From NCBI RefSeq assembly GCF_040954835.1, contig NC_090723.1, positions 6,148,001-6,212,000 on the forward strand: a stretch of 64,000 nt of DNA, given 5' to 3'. The notes below the pieces were generated by a model. It worked only from the letters and a program-made list of their open reading frames with translations, made no database searches and was not told where the DNA came from. Numbering within the stretch: the stretch's first letter is position 1; every line of letters starts with the position of its first letter. The position numbers and the translations under genes are program-made. Below are positions 1-11,722 of this stretch, piece by piece. The stretch comes from Lepisosteus oculatus. Taxonomy: Eukaryota; Chordata; Actinopteri; Semionotiformes; Lepisosteidae.

Positions 1-115
1 AACCTCAGGGTCCGGGGTTCACTCCCGGGCTCCTCCTGGGCGGAGCCTGCACGGGCTCCAGGCGTGTGTGTGTGTGGTATTGTGTCCAGCTGCTCCCGTT
101 CTCCGGCCTGCTTTG
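1..115 (+). repeat. possible truncated tRNA-derived SINE at the window edge
   Basis: The first 30 bases contain a box-B-like phrase, GGGTTCACTCCC with flanking pairing bases, as in the body of the SINE family seen elsewhere in the window. The following sequence diverges quickly and the left part is cut by the window edge, so the assignment is weak. Confidence 0.3.
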
Positions 116-289
116 CACTACCCCTGCCTCGGACTTGTGCCCCTCTGCTCCCTGTGTCTGCGAGGCAGGCTGCAGCTGGCCTGGACCCTCGTGGGCAAGC
201 AGCCTACGGAGAGTGGACAGACCCTTTACACTGCTAACGTACAGCTTTTGACACGGAGTCGAACAAGTCCACACAGTTATCGATAGGGC

Positions 290-413
290 AGGAAGGATCA
301 GCACTGCTGCCTCACAGCTGGGCCCTGTGTTCAGGTCCTGGGGTGCTGTCTGTGTGGAGTTTGTATGTTCTCCCTGTGTTTGCATGGGTTTCCTCTAGGT
401 GCTCCTCCTCCGG
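290..413 (+). repeat. SINE family A, 5' half
   Basis: It carries the head of the tRNA-derived family: 'GCACTGCTGCCTCACAGC', a degenerate box B, then 'GTGTGGAGTTTGTATGTTCT' and a 'GGGTTTCCTC' phrase. The same order of phrases recurs near 1,527, 56,498, 57,497 and 63,826. The 3' half is missing. Confidence 0.75.
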
Positions 414-1189
414 GTGATTATGTGGAATTTACTCCATTCTTAGCTCAATGTTTCCAGGTTCTGCACCCAAGGCTTCAGTGTAGGCAGAGAGAATATCGGT
501 GAATATCCTCTTTCTCTGTGCATGTCTGCGTCAGGCCATGCGTGTTGCACAAATGGCCAGTGTTCTTGATGCTGGTGTGTTTGTGTGTGCTCTGTTTTGT
601 GTGTGGTGTGCGGTCAGGACGCTGTGTTTTAATGTGCCAGTGGTTATGTAATTATATATTTATGCTGGTGCATGCTGTTCTGTATTTAGGGAGATAGCTA
701 CATCAGAAATGGGCTCAGCTGAAATGGAACATGTGCATCCGAGCGTGATTGAGTAGCCTGAGTGCAGATAGGGTCATGCTCCAGAGCACATGAAAGGTGG
801 AAAAAGAGCAGGCTCTCTCTCTACGACAGCCTCCCTGCTCCTGTGCTCCTGTGTGTGTCCAAGTCACGGAGCATGTACTGCGTGTGTCACTGTCGGCCGT
901 CTGGTCTGCTCCCCGGGCCCCAGGTCAGCCCCGCCGCCGGCCTGCGGAGCGGTACGCGGACCCTGTGTGTCTGGGCACGGTGCACGCCAGCTGTGTGGTC
1001 TCCGTCTGGGTCTGTGTTTGCATGCATCTCTCTCCGCCTGTCTGCTAGTCTGGGAGATGGTGCCAGCCATATTGTCCCCCCCCCCCCACATGTGCTGCTG
1101 TTGATGGAGTGTTTTTTGGAAAAGCACGGCACCTCCTGGGAGGAAGGCCAAGAGAATCCCTGCTTTTTGCCAGAGTGTTTGTCTGACAA

Positions 1190-1370
1190 GCTGTGCGTCG
1201 GGTCGGGGGAGACGGGCGGGCAGGCCGGCCCGCGTGGGGCCCGGGGTGCGGTGTTCGGCCGCGGAGCGTGTCGGGGTGCGCCGTGGCCCCCAGCCCTTCT
1301 GTGTGTGCCGGGGGTCCTGCGCAGCATCCCCAAACCCTCCGTCGGCATTTAAACAGAGCGACGGCCGACG
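1190..1370. other. GC/CpG-rich block in intron 1
   Basis: This is a locally very CpG-dense stretch, including GCCGCGG-type and GGCCGGCCCG-type sequence, in an otherwise moderate-GC intron. It could be a small intragenic CpG island or an alternative promoter. I see no start codon followed by a convincing donor. Confidence 0.35.
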
Positions 1371-1526
1371 AAGCCAACAAAAGCTAGTTCAGGAAAACGA
1401 ACACAAGCATCAGTATGTCCTTGTGGAGAGGAACAGCTGTGCAGTTGTACAACAGTTATGGATACATGTTTTATACTGAAACAGTGCTTTCAGGAAATAT
1501 TATATATGTCATTTTGCATGGAGAAG

Positions 1527-1852
1527 GCAGCTCGGTGAGGCTGTGGTCCGCACTGCTGCCTTGTAGCACTGGGACTCTGGGTTCAAGCCCAGACCTGGGG
1601 TGCTGTCCGTGTGGAGTATGCATGTTCTCCCCATGTCTGTGGGGGTTTCCTTTGGCCGCTCTGGTTTTCTCCTGCAGTCCGAAGCCACGCTGGCGGGTTA
1701 CTTGTCTTCTGGGAGAATCAGCCCTGCTGTGCGTGCGTGCGTGCGCCCTGTGGTGGACTGGCATCTCATCCTGCCTCGAGCCCGTTGCTCGCTGGGATAG
1801 GCTCCGTCTCCCCCATGACCCTGAACTGGAAGAAGCCGTTGGATGATGGACG
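1527..1852 (+). repeat. SINE family A, nearly full length
   Basis: It has the head 'GCACTGCTGCCTTGTAGCAC', box B 'GGGTTCAAGCCC', the central 'GTGTGGAGTATGCATGTTCT' block, a 'GTCCGAAGCC' block, and the 3' block reading 'GCTGGGATAGGCTCCGTC' then 'ACCCTGAACTGGAAGAAG'. It ends with 'TTGGATGATGGACGGA', the decayed form of the family's GGATGGA tail. The box-B phrase indicates a tRNA-derived pol III ancestry. Confidence 0.85.
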
Positions 1853-3149
1853 GATTGCGTGTGTGAAGGCGTTTCAGAGTCAGTCCCATGTCGTGAATGG
1901 ATTGTCTTCAGCGGGCTCAGTGTGGAAGCCTGCGCTCGGGTCCGAGTGGCGTGCGAGCCCTGCGTGGGGTCTAGACCACCTTCATCCTGCGCCATGTGGG
2001 AGAGACCGTGTCGGCCTGGAGCGTGTCCCCAAACTAGGACCCTCGGGCCGCCCTGCCCTGCTCCATGAGGAAACTGACCTTTTCATAGGGCTGCACCCAA
2101 TAGGGGAATGTGCCTTTGTGACTCAGGTGTGAACGTCCTTATTTGTATCACATGCTGGCCCTGTTAATGTTTTGTGTAAATTTGCAAATAACTGTCTGCA
2201 GCCGCTCAGGTTTGTTCTGTGCGATATGACACTGCAAGGCGCGCGGGCTGTCCTCAGCTCTGCACTGTGCTCGAGAGGGACTTGGTGGTTTGAGCCTGGC
2301 CTGCCAGTTCCATGCTCCTTCCCTGCCTTTGGGACTGGCACTGTGGCATGTTGCATCGGATGGTGCACGGCAGCGCCTACCTATTGGAGCACCCTCACTC
2401 CTCTGCCCTTACCTGCCCTCTTCCTGCCGCCCAGCTGGGTGGAATTCCAGGGGGCGGTTCTGGGAACACCGACCGGCCCCAGCGCGCGCTTCTCTGCAGT
2501 TCGAGATCTGTGCTAGAGATCTGTTCCGAATAGCACCTTGGCACTTATCCAGCTTTCCTTTGCAAGAGTGTGTGGCTCAGCCATGTGAATGAATAAAACA
2601 GGCTTCAGTAGGAGCTTGTGGATCAAACACATGGCCTTTCAGGGTGTGTCCTTGAAAACTGGAGAGCAGCCCTACAGTGCCATTAAGCCTTTGTTTCACA
2701 GTCCTGCTCTCACTAATAAATAGGTTTTCCTTCCAGCTGGGTGCTCTGTTCAATTGACCCTCCAAACTGAGCTAGCGAGTTGCTTCATTAGCCATTTTTC
2801 CTCCAATCTGAGCTGCAAAATCAGTTAAAGAAGTCGCTTCTAAACCTGAAGTTCTGTTCTGTAGCTGGGCTTTGATCCAGCCAGTGCTAGACTGGCTTAA
2901 TTGATGTTTAATTGCGCGTTTGATCTTTGGCTTAATTAAGTCCTGGTGCGGATGATCATTGAAATGAGTTGAGGATTAGTCGGAATGAAGCATGCCAAGT
3001 TTGTCTCTGTACACCAAGGACCGTGGGGTCCTGGTTCCGACTCTACAGCCATGTGACTTAAACCACCTTCTTGCAGTCCCTTTAAGCTTGGTAGAATACT
3101 CTGGTCGTTAAGCTACCAAACATCATAATGTAAGAAAGGTTACAAACCC

Positions 3150-3460
3150 AGAAGAGGCTATTCATCTCGCCTGTCCCGTTTGGTAGTTGTGAATTGATCC
3201 AAGGATCTCATCCAGCTCGTGCAAATCCACACTCCCATCACTCTTTGTGTAAAGAAGTGTCTCTTCTATCGTGTCCTGATAGAAGGATCCACCCAGCTGT
3301 TTCTTGAGGGAAGCCAGGATATTGGCTTCAACAACATGGCTGGGCAGCCTGTTGCACCCTTGCAAAAACAAGGGGTTTTGGGTTGGCTGGCTCCTCTCAC
3401 TTCCTCAGATCTGTGTGCTGTGGCTCCTGGTTTTGCCAAAGCCAGTACGAGCCCCTACAG
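3150..3460 (+). repeat. interspersed repeat family B
   Basis: It begins 'AGAGGCTATTCATCTCGCC' and contains 'GATCCAAGGATCTCATCCAG', 'TTTGTGTAAAGAAGTGTCTC' and 'TTGGCTTCAACAACATGGCT'. The same phrases recur at 4,630 and 16,960, and in reverse orientation at 54,536 and 57,753. The order is rearranged here: the 'TTTGTGTAAAGAAGT' block comes before the 'TTCTTGAGGGAAGCC' block. The class (non-LTR or DNA element) is not assigned. Confidence 0.75.
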
Positions 3461-4629
3461 ACACAGAGAGCAGACCCAGCCCCCACCCTGCTCTGCAGTG
3501 TAACCGGGACAGAAGCATTTATTTCCTCTGCTGCGTGAGCTGCAAGATAGTTGTCTCATGCTCTGCACAGCTGTTTTTTTTTTTTGTGGTTGTCTTCATG
3601 GCACGGTGGTTTTCCCTGCATGAATATCACAGATAATTAAGCTAATAAAGACATGTTGAATGAACAGAGTCTGTCTTCAGTGTACGCCTTAATCGCGTTC
3701 CTCTAGGTGTGGAAATGGTTGCATTTGTGGTCTTATCCTAGCAGAAATACATCACTGTGGGTGTTACTTCTTTTTGTTTTGCAGCAGGTTTGGTTTTTTT
3801 TCAAGCAGGACAGAGAGCCCCTGATTATCTTAAGAGACTGGCACCAGAATTGAGTTCCTTAAAGTTGTTCGTTACTTCATTTTTAAGCCGTTTTGGGTAC
3901 GTTCTGTGTGGACAGACTAGGAAACCCTGAACAATCCGTAACCCTTCTGCTTAATTGTCACAGCTCTTGCAAAGAGGCAGTGGCTTGTAAAAGAAACAGA
4001 ACGACGGGGTGAAGTGGCGCAAACGACTATGCAACACCCATCCCTGTTACTCAGCTTGAGATTCTCTGCGCTCTCGGTAGGCGTGTGAATCCTGACGCGC
4101 CGTGTGGGAGCTGCTCAGATTGCCCTGAACCTCCCAGCGCTGTCTCGCTGTCAGTCAGGAGCTGTTGTATGAGGGGTGATGGTTGCCGGGTGGGTGTCTG
4201 AGATGGGGGTGCAGGAAGAGTTGGGGGGTGGCAGTTCTGGGCTGCAGCAGCGGGCGGGTCTATGCAGAGAGCCCATGGGGGGACAGTGATGTGTCGGGGC
4301 TCACGGGCGAGCTGAGGACACATGCTGCGCATCAGACATGAACACGCTGGCTGGCCATCAGCTCTGTGAGCGCAGGCGCTGCACGGTTTATCTCACTGAA
4401 GCTGGACTTCCCCGTTAAACACGCCCACATTTCCCTCAGCTGAGCTTTGTTCAGCTTCTGCAGATAAGGAAAGGCTTGTGGTATCTCCCGTGAGTGGTAC
4501 ACTGTAGGTCCATTCAAATATAATGGGAAGATAAAATGCAAAGACCACACAAAAGATGATTTTAAGGTTTTTCATGCGTCACATTTACATTTTCACACAT
4601 TTAAAGTATTGTAACTAAAGCAAGACAGA

Positions 4630-4850
4630 TATGCAAGAAAGGTTCATCCAGCTTGTTTGGTTGCTAGTAGTCTCATCCAGCCATTTCTTGAAAGAAGCTT
4701 GGCTATCGGCTATGGCAACGTGGCTGGGGGATCTGTTCCACCCCCCCACCCCCCTTTGTGTAAAGAAGTATCTGCTGTTTACACTGTTCTTTCAATTAGG
4801 TGTCCCCTTGTGTCCTCTGGATCATGTTTGGCTGTCATTTCTGACTATAG
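4630..4850 (+). repeat. interspersed repeat family B, second copy
   Basis: It contains 'TCATCCAGCCATTTCTTGAA', 'GGCAACGTGGCTGGGGGATC', and 'CCCCTTTGTGTAAAGAAGTA', in the order seen in the copy at 16,960. A CCCCCCCACCCCCC run sits in the middle. Confidence 0.75.
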
Positions 4851-5310
4851 TAAAACAGTCAATGAATCAAAATGGAGGGAGAGAAAACGACCCTGTTTTT
4901 GTTTAACAGTGCTTTTTTTCAGTGAAAAGAAGTGCTTCCAGCTCACTGCTCTTAACCACAAACAAAAATCCATTACTGCACTACATAAACACCCCAGGCA
5001 GGTGGGACCACATCAAACCAGCCAGGCTACAAGACACTACTGCTCTGGATGCTGTCCAGACAACGACACTCAGGTGAAATGGGGATGTCCTATACTGACT
5101 GGCTAAGAGATTCTTAAAACTCCTGAGCTGAGGACTGAAAATCCTTAAAGAATTTGACACGGTCAACTGACTGGCAGTTTTGCACTTTTTGTCTCCTCTT
5201 ATTTTAGCACTAAATAAAATTTGGCTCAAAAATCCTATCCTGTCGCTTTCTGCTCCACAGTGCTTCTCGCCATTCTGGAGAAGCCAAATCACAAGTCATC
5301 TAATTGGTAC

Positions 5311-5850
5311 TCTTAATAATAATTGCTCACACTTATACAGCACTTTTCTGGACACTCCACTCAAAGCACTTTACAGGGAAGGATGATCCCCTCCACCACC
5401 ACTAGTGTGTATCCCCACCTGACGGCAACTGTAGTGGCCAGTACACTCCCCACACACCAGCTCTCAGTGAGGAGGAGAGCAGAGTGGTGAAGCCAGTTCA
5501 GAGATGGGGATTATTAGGAGGCCATGATTGGTAAAGGCCAGGGGGGAAATTTGGCCAGGATGTAACGCTGGGGTTACACCCCTACTCTTTCCGAGAAACA
5601 CCCTGGGATTTTTAATGACCACAGAGAGTCAGGACCTCAGTTTAATATCTCATCTGAAGGATGGCACCTTCTTACAGTATTCTCACTATACTGGGGCATT
5701 AGGACCTGCACAGACCACAGGGTGAGCGCCCCCTACTGGCCCCACTAACACCTCTTCCAGCAGCAAGCTTAGTTTTCCCCAGGAGGTCTCCCATCCAGGT
5801 TCCAGCCAGGCTCACACCTGCTGAGCTCCAGTGGGCTGCCAGCTGGGAGC
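5311..5850 (+). repeat. interspersed repeat family C, nearly complete copy
   Basis: It starts with a short AAT run and 'TTGCTCACACTTATACAGCA', then 'TTTTCTGGACACTCCACTCA' and 'AAAGCACTTTACAGG'. It continues through 'CCTCCACCACCACTAGTGTG', 'GGATTATTAGGAGGCCATGA' and 'CGCCCCCTACTGGCCCCACT'. Partial copies at 39,432 (plus) and 43,010 (minus) share the first and middle parts, which fixes the element boundaries. It carries no coding capacity. The class is not assigned. Confidence 0.8.
5726..5739 (-). promoter_or_regulatory. CTCF-like motif inside a family C repeat
   Basis: The minus strand reads CCAGTAGGGGGCGC, a full match to the 14-bp CTCF core CCASYAGRKGGCRS. It lies inside an interspersed repeat, so a CTCF-like site could have spread with the element. 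Occupancy cannot be told from sequence. Confidence 0.5.
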
Positions 5851-8364
5851 TGCAGGGCGATATGGCTGCTGGCTAATTGACTTGAGACACTGGGCCTCAG
5901 TAACGTCAGAAGCCCCCATGACGTGTGTTTGCACAGTTGTGGGTGTGTGTGTGCCTCTCTCAGTCCAGTGGCTGCTGCAGGTACCTGTCTGGGGCAGAAG
6001 GTGATGATATATTTGTCATCCACAGAACTGGAGTGGGAAGAATGCATGAGTGGTGCTCAAGTGGAGTGGGAAGGCTTTGAGCATGCTTAACTTGGTCATT
6101 AACAGCCTTTTGAGTCCAACTGAGAGAGAGGAAGCAAAGGTTTTATGAAAGGGAAAGTAAAACTTTGCAAGGAGAAAGAGGCGTGTTCTTGTCATGAAGT
6201 GCCCTGAGTTCTCAGAAGGGCCTGGATCTGTATTTCTGCGTGTAGGTGTGTACTGTCCTCCAGAGTCCTGTGTCGCAGGGTTGACTAGTTAAGCTCTGCC
6301 AAGTCTTGATTTTCAGGTCTCGGTCTTGCGAGAAGTTAGATGCCTCAAGGCAGACTCACGGATTTATTTTAACTTGTGGGGGATGACAGCAGCTGACGGG
6401 TCACCTCGCCCTGTCCCGGGTGAGAGAGAGGTCACACCTGACACTCGAACCCCGCTGGACCCCACAGGCTGCTCTCTGACCCCCCACCCGGCTTTCCTTC
6501 GTACGAGCAGCGCCATGTGTTGCCACTCAGACCAAATGGGCAGATGAGCAAAACTTTAAACGCGCAAATGGGCATCCAGCGGAAAACGCTGCCTGGCGTC
6601 GTTTCGGCCGAGACGCATCTGCTCTCTGATGGGAGTTGTTTTGGGGGAGAAGGGATACTTGGGCATGTTTGAGGGGCCCTGCCGCAAGTTAGCATAAAGT
6701 CCAACCCCAGCAGCGCCGGGATTATCCCCAACTCCCGAACAGCCGAGCATGGAATCCAAGGACAGTCTGCAGCACCGCTGGGCTGTTGGAACAGCGGTGC
6801 GACGCACATCGCCAAATATTTTTACCCTGACAGCAGCGGCAATCATGACTCATCCGAGGATCAGCCTTTCCCATACTGAAAGTGTTTTTGTGTTGTATTG
6901 GTTGTGTGTATCTTTTGTCTGTTTTGCAACAGTGAAGCCCAGGAAGTTCTGCTTTGGCGCAGGTCTGCTTCATTTACGCTTCTTCCAGTTGCTTTTATGT
7001 GTGCCCCTCAGTCTCTTTTACCTCACTGATACTGGGGTCTGCAAAGACTGCTCTTCTCCCTGCCTCTTCAGTCTCTCCCCTGCCCTCCTGTCTCACACTG
7101 GATATTTCCCAGCCCTAGCCCTGCCAAAAGTGTGCTCAAATGCAATGCTGCTCAGAGCTGTGAGCTGCAGCTTGCAGAAGGAATGACCCCGCGGTGCTCA
7201 GTCTGTAGCAGACGTGCCTTAGTGTCCTGCTGGCTTCTCTGGCTTGTGGCACATCTGATTGCAGCTCTCAAGAAAAATGCATTTGCCTGTAATTAGTTCA
7301 TCCACAATTGCATCATTGATCACAGTATTTAAATGGCTATAAAACTACGAGTAGCAGCAAGGGGAGAATTTTAGAGGTCCTTACTTGATGACAGTCGTTT
7401 GGCCCCAAGGGTTTTTTAAATGGATGTCTTGTCAATAATAACGTTGACAGACTCTCGAGTGGCTTGGTGATGTCACTGAGAGATGCAGTGATGTCACAAC
7501 GCTCCTGCCAGATGTTGGAGGACTCGCAGCACATCGAATGACAGCCTGCTGTATGTGTAGGAGCGTCGGAGAAGTAAACGTGTCTTTCTCTCCTGCATAG
7601 TACAGGAGCTGCAGCCAGAAGGCGGAGTCCTAAAAACCAGTTGGCTCTTCCAGATTGAATCGGTGTATGCTTCTTTTTTAAAAATTGGCCTAGTTCCTAA
7701 TTTCATAACAAGGAACTGACATGCAATGAGTACAGATTGTTTTGAGTGTTTCGGCTTTTCAGAATAACAGTGATTGCTTACTACACTGTAGCACTGGCAT
7801 CTGTGTGCTCACACTCGCAGGTCTGAACGCAGCTCATTCATTTTCAGCATGTGGCTTAGGATTCAGAATTCGCAGCACACAGCGCGCGTCATAAACAGCT
7901 CTGCGGGGCGAGGGCCTGGTAGCTGTACAGACACAAACACTGTGACTCAGCTGAGCTGCTCACAGACTCGCAGGTGTGTTTGCCAGCTCTCTCTAAGCGA
8001 CCCTGGGGAGCTGCCCTGCTGGAATTAGGGGCATTCCAGCGACAGAAGTGAGACTCCTATTGCACGGCATTTGGATCCATTTTAGGATTTCCAGGTGGCG
8101 CCAGGGGTTGGAAGTTTCAGGATTGACTTATGTGGACTGTGTTTGCACATGGCGCGTGAGGAGTTGAATATTATTAAAACGGTGGCTATACATGGCTCCT
8201 TCTTTGTGCCAGCTACATAGATCACGTTTGCTCCATCTCATCCCTGTGACCCCAGGGCCTGGCCTTGCTGGTGAATGTTGGGAAACCGAGGGCTGGTGAC
8301 TTAAACGCAGCGATTCCCAGATGAGCTCTTTTAATTCCATCAGGTGACCTGTCTCCCCGAGACG

Positions 8365-8404
8365 TGTGCGTGCGTGCGTGCGTGCGTGCGTGCGTGTGTG
8401 CGCG
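8365..8404 (+). repeat. (TGCG)n microsatellite
   Basis: This is a run of TGCG tetramers followed by TGTG and CGCG. It produces Arg/Ala/Thr/His or Cys/Val repeat peptides in the six frames, which should not be mistaken for genes. Confidence 0.95.
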
Positions 8405-8847
8405 TGGCAGGAGGCTCTGCAGCTGGAAGCACAGCGGGTTTCGGACCTGCTGGCCGCCGGCACGTGTGTGATCCTGGTGTGATCCTGGTGTGGACTCTCT
8501 GTAAGGCTCTTGGGTGTGGGCGGCGGGTAGACTTCCTGCAGAGATCCTCAGGTTGGCCCGCGTCTGCAGTCTTCCCCACACCGGGAAGCGCTCATGCCGG
8601 TCTGGGAGATGGGAAAAGCCCAGTTTCTTCCCGGTGTTATGATAAGGGGTTGCATAGCAAGGTGCAGGAGAGGGGGTTGACGGAGAGTTTCTCCTGTCTC
8701 AAGAGCACGGTGCGCCACTGATGGGCTGCAGAGCCCTGCGCAACGCCCAATTCCTTCCCCCTCGCGAGTCTCCCCGACCGTCTGCAGTGACCAGTCCTTT
8801 CAGAGCCAGGAAGGCTTGTTGTGGCAGAACACAAACCAGGGGATTGT

Positions 8848-8870
8848 GCCGGACACACACACACACACAT
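8848..8870 (+). repeat. (AC)n microsatellite
   Basis: Nine to ten AC dinucleotides lie in a unique context within intron 1. Confidence 0.9.
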
Positions 8871-10321
8871 CAGGATGCGCACCAAGCAAACGCCACAGCC
8901 CAGCCTGGTTCCCATCCAAGATCAATATTTGTTCAGGAAGCTGTAGATCAAAGTTCAGCCCCGATGCCTCACACGTAAGCCCCCGGCAGCCTTTAATTTA
9001 TAGGTGTGTGGAGGGTTCCCATCTGCGTGACCTTTGAAAGGGTGCGTTTGAAAGCCAAGACGCGATGTGCTTTCAGCAGAGCTGCGCTGCCTGCGTCTGT
9101 TCACCAGCAGCGAAGCATTGTGGTTCCGTGGCTGAACTCGGCGTTCGGCTCGCTGCGGTGCTCGGCCTGGCTTTGTTCTTTGTTCCTGCTCTAGCTGGGA
9201 TTTTCTGGCGGCTCGTTAGCTATCCCAGACCACGCAACACGCCACTGCTCTTCAGACATTCGGCGGCCTGGTTTCGCAGCCGATGTTGCAGGAAGTGCGA
9301 AGGGGAAGTGGATCGGAGGCGGTCAGTAATCTGAAGCCCGCCGAGGAGGCCCCCTCTCTCCCCGGCAGGCTCCGGGTTCAGTTCGTTTCCAATAAAAGGC
9401 GGATCCGAAACCGCAGCAGAGCTTTCCATAGAGCACACATGGAGATACTGGCTTGTTAAAATCAGACACCGCCGCCGCCAAAAAATACACGTGCGGTGCA
9501 CTTCTCCTCTCTTCGTCGGAGCTCGGAACGCAGAAGTCTGCGTCGGGCCCTGCGTGGTGTCAGAGCTGCCCGAGCAGGGTACGTTGGTGCTCACTTCTCT
9601 ACTCCTGTGATGTTCGTTGGCATTTCGTTATCTCTGCTTTTGTTTCACAAAGAGAGAGAGAGCTGGATCAGATCAAGACAGGCAGGGACACAGGGAGAGT
9701 GAAGTCACTCCCCTCCAACTCCGGCACAACCTTCTGCGTTATCTCTGTCGTCTGAGCCGTGCTGCCGTGAGGACCTGGTCTGTCACCCTTTGCAGCTCAA
9801 GAGCTCTAAACCAGCTCGCTGCCCCAGGGCCAGCGCCTGCAGCAGGTCAGGCTGCAATGGAAGTCGGTGCCGTCTCCCCACCCCCTTCTCAGCAATCCTT
9901 GGCTGTCCTGTGTAGAAGAGGTGGTGGATCTAAACCAGTGCTCCTTTGTCAGATTCCCTTGAAGTCCCCTGCCGACACCTGCAGTGTAGCGGGGTCAAAA
10001 AATTCGGATTTTATGGGGGGGGTTAAATTAACAGTCCACACATGAGGGACTGGCAGCCTGCCCTGCAACCACTGAGGCCTCGCTCCTGTCCATCTCTGCT
10101 TCGGGCCCTGACACTGCTCACACACAGACATCTCCCCTCCAGCCTCTCTCAAAGCCGGGGGCCAATCTTGGGGAGACTGGAGAGAGCACACCCCCCTGAA
10201 GGCCTCTGAGAGAGTAGGAGACTGTGGTGCTGTGTCTCGGTAGGTCTGCCGGCAGTGTGTGTGTTTCCAGTTGTGGAGGCGATGTAATGCGTACAGGTGT
10301 TGTGTTGTATCTTGTCACAGG

Positions 10322-10450
10322 GGCCAGGAGTGCGGAACAGTGGCTAAGGGCACAGGGCTCCCTGGTTGGGAGGGTTGTGGGTTTAAATCCCACAGTTGCT
10401 ATACCAGACATCAAGGAACAAGATTGCTCCAGCAAAATCAACTTGTAAAA
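10322..10450 (+). repeat. tRNA-like SINE of a second type
   Basis: It contains a box-A-like 'AGTGGCTAAGGGCACAGG' and a box-B-like 'GTGGGTTTAAATCCCACAG', about 35 bp apart as in a tRNA gene. A 3' part reads 'CCAGCAAAATCAACTTGTAA'. It does not share the GTGTGGAGTTTG block of family A. Confidence 0.6.
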
Positions 10451-11627
10451 GATGTGATAGGAAACATAAAAAAAAATTACCACTTACAGCAAATTCAGAA
10501 ATTTAAAATGAATATGTTTTGTTGCAGGTGCACTTGGAATATTATTGAATAGAGGTACATTCCTCACGCTGTTTCTCATGAGCTGTATTCTACTGTGAGG
10601 GCTAGTGGAGGGCTTGACCACTGCTGGACTCGGCACAAGCTGTCCACCGGGGACACGTGCTTTGCACCAGGTTACTGGTTCTGTCCCATTCCTCTCGCAC
10701 AGCCCAGACAAGCACGTGCCTGTTCACTGGGCTCTGAGCTCCAGGCTCCTGCACTCCTGAGCTTATGGCACCAGACGTTCAACAGGGCTCAAGTCTGCCA
10801 AGCAGGGCAGCTCATCTCACAAGAAGGACGGTGTTACATGTGTGGAAAACATAGCTCACGTGTATGTGTGCAGTTCTGTTAGCATGTGACTGCAGGGAGA
10901 GCAGCAAGCAAGCTCCCTTTCCTTCACACAACCCACTGGTCGAAGCTCCAATGCGTGTAAGAGCTGGAACAAACAGTTCAAATGAAACTGAAGTCAAGGC
11001 AGGGCATGATGGTATAACTGAGGGCTCGGCTGCATCACAAACCAGCAGGCTGTGGGTCACCAGGACCTCTGCCTTAGGGCAATGCAGCGAGCTCCTCAAT
11101 GGGTGCGAGCAGGTGCTTTAGAGCACGGGTCCTCAAGCCTGGTCCCTTCATCACCAGTGCTCATTAGCGCCGCTAACGAGTCTCAGTCAGGATGATGCCA
11201 CAGGAGCAGCCTGGGTGTGCGGCTCTGCTGGCATGTTGGCTCATCCTGCTGTGACTGCAGAAAGGGCAGCGAGGACTGCTGTTCTGTGGAAGGCGGTAAC
11301 CTGCTAAAATGTGCTTCATCCAGCCTCTTGTAGCCAGCATCGTTTTTTAGGAAATTATCAGTAATTATCAATGAGCTGTAGCATTCTTTGTCCTCCTGCT
11401 GTACATTTCTATTAATTAAACCCTTATTCTATTCAGCAGCGAATATTGAGAGAGATTTTGGTCAGCACATGCATGGCTGTACTTTTGGGCGCCTTGACTT
11501 CACCACACAGGCTATTTTTAAACAATACGCTAATTAATAGCGAACAGATCAAAGCAGAGGCCAACTTCCTCCTCTGCGTAGCTGCATGACGCTTTAACGC
11601 GGGAAACGTTTCGTCTCTCCTCCCCAG

Positions 11628-11722
11628 GTCTGGCACAAGGCGTGCTTCAGCTGCGAGGTCTGCAAAATGACTCTAAACATGAAGAATTATAAGGGCTTCG
11701 AAAAAAAACCGTACTGCAACGC
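11628..11722 (+). CDS. LASP1: LASP1 exon: C-terminal half of the LIM domain
   Basis: The acceptor CTCCCCAG and donor GC|GTGAGT frame 95 nt: 31 full codons plus two bases, phase 2 at the end. The peptide starts [14 protein letters not shown] and ends KKPYCN plus a split Ala. Counting from the exon start, His3 and Cys6 complete the first zinc finger. Cys9, Cys12 and Cys30, with the His that opens the next coding segment (position 33), form the second. The first two cysteines of the LIM domain must come from the missing upstream exon. The LIM domain is the N-terminal protein-interaction module. The residue before Trp is Val rather than the Phe I recall in human LASP1; this is probably a lineage difference, since splice site and frame are unambiguous. 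Confidence 0.93.

Larger units (their letters stand above)
1..11627 (+). other. LASP1: 3' part of LASP1 intron 1
   Basis: No coding exon is supported here. The stretch contains interspersed repeats (SINE copies, repeat families B and C), a GC-rich block near 1,190-1,370, microsatellites, and AT-rich unique segments, for example around 2,870-2,975 and 7,250-7,335. The ORFs are short, overlap on all frames and match nothing I recognise. The rest, including about 5,900-8,340 and 8,900-10,300, shows nothing I can name. Confidence 0.75.

Noticed and set aside
1-11627. Search for the LASP1 start exon (MNP...CARCGK-type peptide)
   Set aside because: No ATG-AAY-CCN followed by LIM cysteines was seen on the plus strand; the exon is probably further upstream.
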